Made by a program: the position numbers and the translations under genes. The notes beneath the pieces were generated by a model that made no database searches, was not told the DNA's origin, and worked only from the letters and a program-made list of their open reading frames with translations. From the NCBI GenBank assembly GCA_963752755.1, contig CAVVZJ010000002.1, forward strand, positions 103,715 through 167,714: DNA of 64,000 nucleotides, in the 5' to 3' direction. Below, in pieces: positions 1 to 8,475 of this stretch (its first letter is position 1; each line of letters begins with the position of its first letter). The stretch is from CAVVZJ01 sp963752755. Lineage in GTDB: Bacteria > Planctomycetota > Planctomycetia > Isosphaerales > Isosphaeraceae.

Positions 1-987
1 ACCGATCTCGGGAACCCTTCCCCGGACCGACTGGACCGCCTCCTTCAGCTTCGGCAACCACGGGTCCTGCTCCGGGTCACGCCCCTTCAAGGCCGGCATG
101 TTGATCCACGGTGGCAAGAACTCTACCGTTTCGAGACCTCCCAGCTTCTCCCGCAGGAACTCGGCCACCTGCTCCTGGCAGGCCGACGCCTCCTCCCCCG
201 GGATCACCCGCCGGTCGATCTCGACCGCGCACCAGTCGGGGACGACGTTGACGCTCGTTCCCCCCTCGATCCGACCGACGGACAGGCTCGGTGGTCCGAG
301 CCGCGGGTCGGCCCGTCCGGTTCTCAAGGTCGCAGCGAACTCCTCCAGCGCCGCCACGACCCGCGCCATCCGGTAGATCGCGTTTTGCCCGCGCTCCGGC
401 GTCGAACTGTGGCAGGCGACGCCCTTGGTCCGGATCTTCCAGCGGACCGCCCCCTTGTGGGTATTGACGATGTCGAGCTGGGTCGGTTCGGCCACGATTG
501 CCAGGTCGGCCCCGACCGGCTCGATGGCCAGCCGGGAACTGCCCTTGTGGGTGAACTCCTCGTCCACCGTGCACGCCATCACGACCGAGGCCGAACCCGT
601 CGGCCGCTCCTGAACCAGGCGGGCGAAAGCCGTCAGCATCGCCGCCAGGCCACCTTTGATGTCACAGGCGCCCCGACCGTACATCCGATCGCCCTCGATC
701 GTCGCGGCGAACGGGTCGATCGTCATGCCGTCGGTCGGCACGGTGTCCTGGTGCGCATCGAAGAGGACCGTCGTCCGGGCCGAAGGGGCGTCGTATCGAG
801 CCAACAGGTTCACCCGGCCTGGTGCGATCTCCTGGCGATCGACGGCCACGCCCAGATCGGTGAAGAAGCGCGTCAGATAGTCGGTGACGCCCGCCTCCAG
901 CACGCCCGGCCCTTCGATCGGTCGGCCCATCGGGTTGACGCTTGGGATTTGCACCAGGTCTCGGAGCAGGCGGGTCACGGCGTCCAA
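1..987 (-). CDS. M20 family metallopeptidase (ArgE/DapE-like), 3' end outside window
   Basis: This is a zinc-dependent M20 aminoacylase/deacetylase-type hydrolase, related to acetylornithine deacetylase and succinyl-diaminopimelate desuccinylase; the exact substrate cannot be read. The metal-site motifs are HQDTVP near residue 80, DIKGG near 110 and DEEF near 140. The dimerisation-domain signature with SVNVVPD and EIDRRV follows. The start is TTG at 987, chosen because AGGAGG lies just upstream and the protein begins at once with the family's RLLRDLVQIPSVNPMG segment. The frame is open to base 1, so the C-terminus lies outside. It runs in the same direction as efp, 141 bases downstream of it. 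Family assignment is firm; the specific activity is inference. Confidence 0.9.
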   Translation of the reverse strand, partial: MDAVTRLLRDLVQIPSVNPMGRPIEGPGVLEAGVTDYLTRFFTDLGVAVDRQEIAPGRVNLLARYDAPSARTTVLFDAHQDTVPTDGMTIDPFAATIEGDRMYGRGACDIKGGLAAMLTAFARLVQERPTGSASVVMACTVDEEFTHKGSSRLAIEPVGADLAIVAEPTQLDIVNTHKGAVRWKIRTKGVACHSSTPERGQNAIYRMARVVAALEEFAATLRTGRADPRLGPPSLSVGRIEGGTSVNVVPDWCAVEIDRRVIPGEEASACQEQVAEFLREKLGGLETVEFLPPWINMPALKGRDPEQDPWLPKLKEAVQSVRGRVPEIG

Positions 988-1128
988 GGCGCGAGCCTCC
1001 TGTCGGTTCGTTCGATCGCCAGCACGGGACGGCGGGCGGTCCTCCTTGGCAACGCCTCGCGGCCCCGGCGCCGCGCGACGGCCGGTGTCGCGAGGTCCCG
1101 CCAGGGCGGCGGAACCTCGCGCCTCAGG

Positions 1129-1695
1129 TTACTTGACGCGCTCGACGTATTCACCCGAGCGCGTATCGATGCGGATCTTCTCCCCTGGCTCGACGAACGG
1201 CGGCACCATCACGCGGAGGCCGGTCTCGGTCGTGGCCTCCTTGTACTGGTTCGTGGCCGTTGCTCCCTTGATGGCCGGCGGGGTGTCGGTGATCGTCAGG
1301 TCGACGGCGGCCGGCAACTCGATCGAGACTGCCTTGGCGTCGATGTATTTGACCATCACGCGCGTGTTCGGCAGCATGTACGGAATCGAGTCGCCAACCA
1401 TTTCCTGATCGAAGTGGATCTGGTCGAACGTCTCGACGTCCATGAAGACATGCTCATCGCCGGCAGAGTACAGGTATTCGAACTCCTTCGACTCGACGAA
1501 CGGCACTTCAATTTGCTCGTCGGAGCGGAGCCGCTTCTCGATGGTGCTGCCGCTCGTCATGTTCTTGAGCTTGGCCTGCACGAACGCGCGGAGGTTGCCG
1601 GGGGTCCGGTGGGCAAAATCGACGACGACGAAGTTGTTGCCGTCCATCGTGACGACCATGCCCCGGCGGATGTCGGAAGCCTTGACGTTAGCCAT
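1129..1695 (-). CDS. efp: Translation elongation factor P
   Basis: EF-P binds between the ribosomal P and E sites and relieves stalling at polyproline stretches. The 188-residue length is typical, with an N-terminal KOW-like domain (about 1-63) and two OB domains (about 64-128 and 129-188). The C-terminal signature around IRIDTRSGEYVERV is present. In most bacteria the tip of domain I carries a modified Lys (E. coli K34) or Arg. Here the loop reads RTPGNLRAF and position 34 is Asn. The beta-lysylation target is therefore absent, and the protein may work unmodified or carry another modification. No modification enzyme (EpmA/EpmB, EarP, YmfI) is visible in the window. Confidence 0.95.
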   Translation of the reverse strand: MANVKASDIRRGMVVTMDGNNFVVVDFAHRTPGNLRAFVQAKLKNMTSGSTIEKRLRSDEQIEVPFVESKEFEYLYSAGDEHVFMDVETFDQIHFDQEMVGDSIPYMLPNTRVMVKYIDAKAVSIELPAAVDLTITDTPPAIKGATATNQYKEATTETGLRVMVPPFVEPGEKIRIDTRSGEYVERVK

Positions 1696-1857
1696 GGTGC
1701 CTGTAAATCGCTTCCCCGGTCACCGGGTCAGCTTGCGTTGAGGTGGGACGAGGAGCGTTCCAACGAGCCGAGGCCCGCACTGGTCCCCGAACTTAACCGA
1801 TTCCGACGCCGCTTGGCCAGACCTCTTGGTCTGATCGCGGCGACAGCCGCCCCCCGC

Positions 1858-2913
1858 TCAGACCTTCCGCGCCGGCAGGACGCCGCAATGAACGAGCGTT
1901 GGCACGATCGGTCCTGGTTTCAGCCCGGCCGCTTCGAGCCAGTCGCGATACTCGGCGGCGCTGTAGGCTCGCCCCTCGGTCAGGCTGAACAGCGAGGCCG
2001 AATAGAGGGCCACCGGCAAGGGGCCGCCGAGGTCGTCGTCGAGGAAGACGTCATGAATCAAGAGCTGGCCCCCGTCCGGCAGGGCGTCGGCCAGGCGTCC
2101 GATGAGGGCTCGACATGCGGGCACGTCCCAGTCGTGCAGGACATTGGAAAGCAAGACGGTGTCGCAACCGTGTGGGACCATATCCACAAACATATCGCCC
2201 GCCTGGAGTTCCAGCCGATCGGCAACGCCGTGCGTCTGGGCCATCTCGTGGGCGACCTTCAGCACCTCCGGCCGATCCCAGACGATGGCGCGGAGTTCCG
2301 GATGAGCCTGGAGGTAGGCAATGGCGTAGATTCCCGTCCCGCCACCGACGTCGAGCAGGCGCCGGGCCATCCCGAGCGGATACGACTTCGCCAAGGCCGG
2401 TGCCACGTTCTTTGCCCGACCCGCCAGGGCGAGCGTCAGATGTCGGGCTGCCGTCTGGTCCTCCATCGCGGAAGCGATCCCCTCCCGGTAGATGAACGCC
2501 GCCCCACGGCCGTCCGGCTCCGCGCCGGCGGGCTGGTTGATCCGCAATCGCTCCACCATCGCCCGGACTCCCGGGCTCTCGGCCATCAGGCCGATATAGT
2601 CGCCGACATCGAACTTGCCTCCCGGAACCAGATGCTCACGGGCCAGTTCCGAGAGGCCGATCCGCCCCTCACCGTCGCGGACGAGAAGGCCCATCGCCCG
2701 GATGCGCCGTGATCAGGACGACGGCCGGACGCTCCGCCAGTCCGAGCACTTCCGCAGTTCCTCGAAGGGGGCCGGTCCCGATTCCGCCAGCCGGCCGAAA
2801 AGGGTGAAATGCGCCACCGCCGCGGTGAGCAGTTCGGTGGCGTTGTTGCCTCGGAACTGCTCGAAGATCGGCGACGGGTCCGTCCCTGGCAGCTTCAATG
2901 CAGAAGGTGTCAT
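1858..2913 (-). CDS. SAM-dependent O-methyltransferase with dimerisation domain (two compensating frameshifts)
   Basis: This is a class I methyltransferase of the acetylserotonin/hydroxyindole O-methyltransferase-like group. The N-terminal helical dimerisation domain starts with MTPSALKLPGTDP at 2913. The catalytic domain contains LLDVGGGTGIYAIAY (motif I) and later VLLSNVLHDWD. The frame leaves at about 2745 (after FEELRK) and returns at about 2705 (before RAMGLLVRDG). Between these points another frame reads VLGLAERPAVVLIT, exactly what the family has there. Two single-base indels therefore disrupt an otherwise intact gene, either a sequencing error or a recent lesion. Substrate unknown. 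Confidence 0.8.
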
Positions 2914-2990
2914 CGCGGCTCCTCTCCAGTCCGATTCCGGCTGGAAGATGCCGGACGAACGATATTTTACAAGGTGCGGACCACCCGCCC

Positions 2991-3474
2991 TCACGACGAC
3001 GGACTCTCCGCCGACAGGTCGCGATCCATGGAATTCGTCTCGGTGAAAAGCAGCCCCAGGTTGGCCAGCCATTGCACGGTGCTGGCGATCAGATAGACCC
3101 GGTGCAGGGGATAAAACTCTTCCGATTGAGTCCGCCCGAGGTCCATCTGGCGGCTCGAGCGCCCCATGCAAGGCGAACTGGGCGACGAGGATCGCGGTCG
3201 AGAGCCCGAGGGCAATGACCCGCCAGCGACGCGGGCGAGCCCTTGCCGAACGACCCTCCAGCCACCAGCCCAGCCACCAGAAAAGGACCGTCACCAGCCC
3301 GATCTCGTTCAGCCCCCATGTCACCCGTCGTGTCACCGGCGCGGTTGCCGAAATCCCGAATTGGTCGTGCAAGATGGGCAGAACCAGCCCTCCATAGATC
3401 GCCAGGCCGCCGACCCAGCACGCCAACGCCAGCACCCTCCCCGCGCCGACCACCTTCCAGAACCAGCCGTCCAT
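2991..3474 (-). CDS. Small integral membrane protein, DUF4149/TMEM205-like (one frameshift)
   Basis: This is a predicted four-helix membrane protein. The first frame from 3474 gives helices around ALACWVGGLAIYGGLVLPIL, VTVLFWWLGWWL and ALGLSTAILVAQFAL. At about 3165 the frame changes and continues as QMDLGRTQSEEFYPLHRVYL, then a last helix IASTVQWLANLGLLF, ending at 2991. The mid-protein loop plus 'HRVYLIASTVQW' resembles DUF4149 proteins, where a similar loop precedes the last helix. It runs in the same direction as the downstream methyltransferase, 77 bases away. The function of this family is not established. One indel splits it. Confidence 0.6.
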
Positions 3475-3678
3475 CAGAGCAAGACCCTCTCCCGCGACGT
3501 CCCGACGCCCGACACGACCGGGCTCGCCGGCTCAATCTCGACACCCAGCATAACCGATACGACGACCGCACGGCGCGGTTTGACCCCCCGCCGGGCCTTC
3601 CCTACAATCGACCGGATCGCGACCGCGACGGACCTTTTTCTCCCCCAAACGGCAGTCGGGCCAGGGGTTTTCGGCACA

Positions 3679-4626
3679 ATGGCCACCGACATCCGACTCA
3701 AGGAATCGCTCCCCGATCTGACCGCGCACATCGTCGAGACGTACGAGGAGTGCGGCGGCATCCACCACCTCGGCCACTTCCCCTTGCCCAGCTACGCAGA
3801 GGTTGTCGAGGTTCTCAAGGACCTTCGCGAGATTACCTTCCCCGGCTACGGTCGACGCCAGAACTTGCATCTGGGCAATGTCGCCTACCACGTCGGCGAC
3901 ATCATTGACACGCTCCACGATCGCCTGAACCAGCAGATCACCCGCGCCTTGAAACATGATTGCAAGACCCAGGACCTTGAAACCGACTTCCAGGCCCTCG
4001 CCCAGCAATACACCATGCGTCTGCTGGAGTCCTTGCCGAGCCTGCGACACCAGCTTGCCGAGGACGTTCAGGCCGCTTTCGACGGCGACCCGGCCGCGAA
4101 GGGGCTCGACGAGATCATCTTCTGCTACCCCGGTGTTTCCGCCATCGTCGTCCACCGGATCGCTCACGAACTTTACAGGATGGGCGTGCCCCTGATCCCC
4201 CGGATGATGGCCGAGTACGCTCACGGCAAGACCGGCATCGACATCCATCCCGGCGCCACCATCGGCCGCCGCTTCTTCATCGACCACGGCACCGGGGTCG
4301 TCATCGGCGAGACGACCCAGATCGGCGACGGCGTCAAGATTTACCAGGGCGTCACCCTTGGCGCCCTCAGCTTCCCCAGGGATGAGCACGGTCAGATCGT
4401 CCGCAACCTCAAGCGCCACCCCACCATCGAGGACGAGGTCGTCATCTACGCCAACGCCACCATCCTCGGCGGCGAGACGGTCATCGGCCGTGGCTCCGTG
4501 ATCGGCTCCTCCGCCTGGATCACCCGGAGCGTCGCGCCGTATACCACCGTCACGATCGAGAGCCCCCGACTCCGCGAACGACGCCCCTCCGAGCCGCAAT
4601 CCTGGTCGCTCGACTACCAGATCTGA
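3679..4626 (+). CDS. cysE: Serine O-acetyltransferase (EpsC/CysE type)
   Basis: It transfers an acetyl group from acetyl-CoA to L-serine, giving O-acetylserine for cysteine synthesis. The last ~130 residues form a left-handed beta-helix of hexapeptide repeats (GIDIHPGATIG, HGTGVVIGETTQIGDGV, TLGALSFP) with the conserved AEYAHGKTGIDIHP entry. The N-terminal ~150 residues are the helical extension seen in the longer EpsC-like serine acetyltransferases; total 315 residues. The start at 3679 gives MATDIRLKESLP; the longer upstream reading has no family character. It is transcribed away from the divergent membrane-protein gene, with a ~200-base gap between starts. Apparently a single-gene unit. 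Confidence 0.9.
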   Translation: MATDIRLKESLPDLTAHIVETYEECGGIHHLGHFPLPSYAEVVEVLKDLREITFPGYGRRQNLHLGNVAYHVGDIIDTLHDRLNQQITRALKHDCKTQDLETDFQALAQQYTMRLLESLPSLRHQLAEDVQAAFDGDPAAKGLDEIIFCYPGVSAIVVHRIAHELYRMGVPLIPRMMAEYAHGKTGIDIHPGATIGRRFFIDHGTGVVIGETTQIGDGVKIYQGVTLGALSFPRDEHGQIVRNLKRHPTIEDEVVIYANATILGGETVIGRGSVIGSSAWITRSVAPYTTVTIESPRLRERRPSEPQSWSLDYQI

Positions 4627-4776
4627 GAGGCGATCCGGGAAAGGGATTCCAGGTCGGAAAAACGGGGACCGGCTCCGCGAGTCTTCGAGGGGCCAGCCCC
4701 CGCTTTCCCTCCCTGGACATCCCCGAAGAGACTCTGAGCCGATCGCGACCCCTCTCTCCGATAAGGGCCCATCCCA

Positions 4777-4842
4777 GAACCACTTCGTGTGGGACAGCCG
4801 CCCCCGGCTGTCCCATACAGGAGCGAAACTCCGAAGTGGTTC
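4777..4842. repeat. Nested palindromic repeat (REP-like)
   Basis: The outer arms GAACCACTTCG (4777-4787) and CGAAGTGGTTC (4832-4842) enclose an inner palindrome, GGGACAGCCG/CGGCTGTCCC, spanning roughly 4791-4814. The same inner sequence recurs at 8511-8568, so this is a dispersed intergenic family rather than a single terminator. Confidence 0.75.
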
Positions 4843-4879
4843 GTGGACGCCTCCTAACCCGGGAGGGCGAAACGCCCGC

Positions 4880-4931
4880 GTCGCGGTCCAATCCGATCCT
4901 GGCCAGTCGCGGTCCAATCCGATCCTGGCCA
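4880..4931. repeat. 26-bp perfect tandem duplication
   Basis: Two identical adjacent 26-base units (4880-4905 and 4906-4931) start with GTCGCGGTCC and end with TCCTGGCCA. No open frame crosses them. This looks like a recent slippage or replication duplication, 190 bases upstream of the FkbM-like gene. Confidence 0.85.
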
Positions 4932-5120
4932 CGTTGAGGGAGTCTCGCCGCGAAGCTTCCTCTTCTGTTAGGATCTAGCCTCTTGCCATGGAGACTTCAC
5001 GGAACCGCAGAAGCATTTTTGATAGAAATCCACGCGATTCCCGAGTCAAAGCGTCGAGACCCGCGGTCGAGCTTGCCGAAGTGGACAGACTTCTGATTGG
5101 ACGATACGAAGGGGTATCCC

Positions 5121-6170
5121 ATGCAATCTGCTTTCCGCATCTTCTTGACCCAGGTCGGAATGCCTCTGGCTGCAATCGTACTGACCGGGGCGGTGATTCT
5201 GCTTCTGGGACTGATCGGGTTCGGCCTCGCATTGACCCGGCCACCGACGACAGGGGGAGCCAGAGTCCGACAGGTCCTGCTACTGATCGTCTCCGCGGTC
5301 CTCGTGGTGACTGGTGGATCGATCCACCTGATCGGCGGCCTCTATTATCCCTTGGCCCGACTTCGCATTCAGGAAGCTGTCTCGCTCGACCAAACGGTCA
5401 AGGGCCTCTCCGCGCAATACGTCAGGAGTCTCCTGGAGTTACCCCGGTACCGCGATCCCAAACGACTCGGGCGCTACGAATTCAAGGTGTCTTCCCAGAG
5501 CGGGGAGGACGGGATCATCGCCGAGATCTTCCGGAGGATTGGCACCACGAATCGCTCGTTCATCGAATTCGGCGCGTCGAGCGGTGTGGAGAACAATACC
5601 TCGCTCCTGCTCCGACTGGGGTGGAATGGCTTGTGGATTGACGCCGACACCGAGGCGATCACGAAAGCCAGGCAGAAGTTCGACACCCTGATCTCGGAGG
5701 GTCGTCTGACCATTCTCGAGTCCTTCATCACGGCTGAGAATATCGAGGATCTCTTCCGCCAGGGCAAGGTCCCCGAGGAACCGGACCTGCTCTCGATCGA
5801 CATCGACCGCAATGATTACCACGTCTGGGAGCAGATCACCCACTACCAGCCCAGGGTGGTCATCGTCGAGTACGAAGCCTCCTTTGGACCGACAATCTCC
5901 TGGGTGGTCCCCTACGATCCCAAGGCCTTTGGGTGGACAGAATTTGGCAACGGTGCGAGCCTCAAGGCGCTCACGGACCTCGGAGCCAGGAAGGGGTACT
6001 CCCTCGTCGGCTGCAACATCGGCGGGGTCAATGCCTTCTTTATCCGCAACGACCTGCTGGGAGATCACTTCGTTCCCCCCTACTCGGCCGAGAATCACTA
6101 CGAGCCCAAACGCATCCTTTATCTTAATACTCACCAATACGAAGGCAGCTCGATCCAGGACGCCCCGTGA
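5121..6170 (+). CDS. Membrane-anchored FkbM-like methyltransferase
   Basis: The 349-residue protein has two N-terminal transmembrane helices (about residues 10-35 and 50-75). A soluble domain with FkbM-type Rossmann features follows: IEFGASSGVENNTSLLL (SAM-binding region), LWIDADTEA, and LLSIDIDRNDYHVW. FkbM-like proteins O-methylate sugars, polyketides or lipid headgroups; membrane attachment suggests a surface glycan or lipid substrate, which is inference. ATG 5121 is preferred over an in-frame TTG at 5097, because AAGGGG sits 6-12 bases upstream. It stands alone between intergenic repeats and an amino acid permease. Confidence 0.75.
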   Translation: MQSAFRIFLTQVGMPLAAIVLTGAVILLLGLIGFGLALTRPPTTGGARVRQVLLLIVSAVLVVTGGSIHLIGGLYYPLARLRIQEAVSLDQTVKGLSAQYVRSLLELPRYRDPKRLGRYEFKVSSQSGEDGIIAEIFRRIGTTNRSFIEFGASSGVENNTSLLLRLGWNGLWIDADTEAITKARQKFDTLISEGRLTILESFITAENIEDLFRQGKVPEEPDLLSIDIDRNDYHVWEQITHYQPRVVIVEYEASFGPTISWVVPYDPKAFGWTEFGNGASLKALTDLGARKGYSLVGCNIGGVNAFFIRNDLLGDHFVPPYSAENHYEPKRILYLNTHQYEGSSIQDAP

Positions 6171-6251
6171 ACAGGAATCCGCCATCGGCGCGATCCGATT
6201 CCCCGACCTTGACCAGACCGGACTCCAACACCTGACAGCGGGGTGCCGACC

Positions 6252-7649
6252 ATGTCCGAAAGTCCGACTCTCGAAGCCACCCCGGAGGCGGCCGGTCCGT
6301 CGGCCACCCCGACGAGTTACGGCACGGCGATGGCGGCCTACGTGGTGATCTCCAGCATGGTCGGGGTGGGAGTCCTGACCACGTCGGGATACACCGTCGC
6401 GTCGGTCGGCAGCAACCAGCTCATGCTGCTCCTCTGGCTGCTGGGCGGCGTGGTGGCACTCTGCGGCGCTCTGACCGTGGCCGAGCTGGCGGCGATGCTG
6501 CCGGCCTCGGGGGGCGATTACATCTACCTGAACGAGGCGTATGGCCCGCTGGTGGCCTTCCTCTCGGGATGGGTCTCGTTCCTGATCGGTTTCGCGGCGC
6601 CGATCGCGGCCTCGGCGTTCGCCTCGGCCTCGTATCTGCTCGCTCCGGCTGACCTCGCCGAGCCGACGGCCCGACTCGCGCATCAAGGTCTGGCGACGGT
6701 GGCGATCCTGGCCTTCTTTCTGATTCACACTTCGGGAGCGCGGCACGGGAGCCGGGCGCATTCGGTCGTCACGATTCTCAAGCTCGCCATCCTGGTGTCG
6801 TTCCTGATCGTGGGGCTGATCTTGGGAAGGCGCAATGGGGTCAACCTGACGGATCGTCCCCCGATCGAGCTCGACGTCCTGTCTGCGATGCTCTTCTCGC
6901 TGGTCTACATCTCGTATGGGTACTCGGGCTGGAATGCGGCGACGTACATCGCGGGCGAGGTCCGCGACCCCGGTCGAAGCCTGCCGCGGGCGATCCTGGC
7001 CGGGACCGCCGGGGTGATCGTTCTGTACCTGGGCCTGAATGCCGTCTATGCGCTGGCCTTGCCCTCCGGGGAGATCCGTCGGATCGCCAACGAGCAGGGG
7101 TTCGACGCGGTCGCGCCTGTCGCCGAGCTGGCGGCGGAGCGGTTGTTCGGCCAGACCGTGACCGCCCCCTTCTCAATCGCGGTCGGCCTGACGCTCCTGG
7201 CCTCGCTCAGTGCCTACATCCTCACGGGCCCCCGGGTGGCGTACGCCATGGCCCGAGCCGGTCATTTCCCAGCGATCGCCGGCCGACTCTCCCCGCGAAC
7301 CCAGACCCCCACCCTGGCGACCGTGCTCCAGATTGCCTGGGCCTTGCTGCTCCTGTGGACCGGTTCCTTTGAAAGCATCGTCGTTTATGCGAGCGTCGGG
7401 CTCGCCCTGTTCTCGATGCTCTCGGTCAGCTCGATTTACGTCCTGCGATGGACCCGGCCCGACCTGCCCCGACCGTTCCGTACCCCCGGGTACCCGTTGA
7501 CCCCCGCCGTCTTCCTGATCGTCTCGAGCTTGCTCACCTGCGCCGCGTTCACCCAGCGCCCGTGGGTCTCGCTCTACTCGCTCTTGAGCATCCTGGCGGG
7601 GATTCCCATCTACTTCCTGTTGGCCCACAATCGCCGTCGGGCGGCATGA
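6252..7649 (+). CDS. APC superfamily amino acid permease
   Basis: This is a secondary amino-acid transporter with about 12 membrane helices (465 residues). The first helix region has the APC signature VISSMVGVGVLTTSGY, and helix 3 carries GGDYIYLNEAYGPLVAFLSGW-type sequence found in LAT/YfnA-like members. The break YISYGYSGWNAATYIAGEV in helix 6 is also typical. Two possible starts exist, GTG 6243 and ATG 6252; ATG is chosen. It is followed 58 bases later by a nucleoside phosphorylase in the same direction. Substrate not predictable. Confidence 0.88.
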   Translation: MSESPTLEATPEAAGPSATPTSYGTAMAAYVVISSMVGVGVLTTSGYTVASVGSNQLMLLLWLLGGVVALCGALTVAELAAMLPASGGDYIYLNEAYGPLVAFLSGWVSFLIGFAAPIAASAFASASYLLAPADLAEPTARLAHQGLATVAILAFFLIHTSGARHGSRAHSVVTILKLAILVSFLIVGLILGRRNGVNLTDRPPIELDVLSAMLFSLVYISYGYSGWNAATYIAGEVRDPGRSLPRAILAGTAGVIVLYLGLNAVYALALPSGEIRRIANEQGFDAVAPVAELAAERLFGQTVTAPFSIAVGLTLLASLSAYILTGPRVAYAMARAGHFPAIAGRLSPRTQTPTLATVLQIAWALLLLWTGSFESIVVYASVGLALFSMLSVSSIYVLRWTRPDLPRPFRTPGYPLTPAVFLIVSSLLTCAAFTQRPWVSLYSLLSILAGIPIYFLLAHNRRRAA

Positions 7650-7707
7650 TCGATCCAGGCCAGATTCCCGACCCGAACCGGATTTCCGACCCGAGCGCAC
7701 GACTCTC

Positions 7708-8475
7708 ATGGAGCCTCTCCCGCCGATTCTGGAGTTCGACCCGGACCCGGAGGCCATCATCGAGCCGCGGCTGACGGTCCGGCCCTCCCGGGTTCCGGAA
7801 CCTTGCGTGATCTGCTTCTTCCAGGAGGTATTCCAGCGGCTCCTGGAGCGCGCGGAGATTCGCGAGGTCGCCTGCCTGCGGAGCGAGATCGGCCGTCACC
7901 CCGTTTACCAGATGGAGTTCGAAGGACGGCGGCTCGCGATGTTTCACCCCGGCGTCGGTGCCCCTCTGGCGGCGGGCTTGCTGGAGGAGTCGATCGCGCT
8001 GGGTTGCCGGCGGTTCATCGCCTGTGGTGGGGCGGGCGTCCTCGACCGCACGATCGGATTGGGGCATCTCGTCGTGCCAACGTCGGCCGTACGTGACGAG
8101 GGCACCTCCTACCACTATCTCCCGCCCGGCCGCGAGGTGAGCCCGAGCGCCGAGGGACTGGCCGCGGTGGAAGCGGTCCTGAAGCGTCGGGGTTGTGCCT
8201 ACCTTCGGGGCAAGACATGGACCACCGACGCCCTCTACCGCGAGACGGCCGAAAAGGTCCGCCGACGTCGCGAGGAGGGCTGTCTGGTGGTCGAGATGGA
8301 GGCCGCCGCCCTCTTCGCCGTGGCCCGATTCCGCGGCGTGAGCCTGGCCCAGATCCTCTACGGCGGCGACGACGTCAGCGGGGAGGAGTGGGATTCGAGG
8401 CACTGGGACCAGAACGTGAGCGTTCGCGAGCAGGTCTTCTGGCTGGCCGCCGAATCTTGCCTGGCCCTCGACTGA
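7708..8475 (+). CDS. Nucleoside phosphorylase (PNP/UDP family)
   Basis: This is a 255-residue member of the purine-nucleoside/uridine phosphorylase family, catalysing phosphorolysis of a nucleoside to free base and ribose-1-phosphate. Visible motifs are HPGVGAPLAAGLLEE (phosphate-binding loop region), FIACGGAGVLDRTIGLGHL, and VEMEAAALFAVARFRGV, the family's base/ribose-binding Met-Glu helix. The closing segment has LYGGDDVSG. It resembles the uridine-phosphorylase-like branch, but the base specificity is not certain. It probably shares a transcript with the permease upstream, since the gap is 58 bases and no terminator is seen. Confidence 0.85.
   Translation: MEPLPPILEFDPDPEAIIEPRLTVRPSRVPEPCVICFFQEVFQRLLERAEIREVACLRSEIGRHPVYQMEFEGRRLAMFHPGVGAPLAAGLLEESIALGCRRFIACGGAGVLDRTIGLGHLVVPTSAVRDEGTSYHYLPPGREVSPSAEGLAAVEAVLKRRGCAYLRGKTWTTDALYRETAEKVRRRREEGCLVVEMEAAALFAVARFRGVSLAQILYGGDDVSGEEWDSRHWDQNVSVREQVFWLAAESCLALD

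Larger units (their letters stand above)
4627..5120. other. Intergenic region with two short repeat structures
   Basis: No credible gene lies in these 494 bases. The region holds a nested palindrome (4777-4842) and a 26-base tandem duplication (4880-4931), listed separately. Near 4665-4705 is a sequence with GGGGACCGGCTCCG, a motif seen again in a hairpin at 18013-18066. The last 120 bases before 5121 should contain the promoter of the FkbM-like gene, but no clear -35/-10 pair is obvious. Confidence 0.6.

Noticed and set aside
385..2712. 775-residue plus-strand reading frame
   Set aside because: It lies opposite the M20 peptidase, efp and the methyltransferase, which have clear family motifs. 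Its own sequence is Arg/Asp/Val-rich with no domain, as expected for the complement of GC-rich genes.
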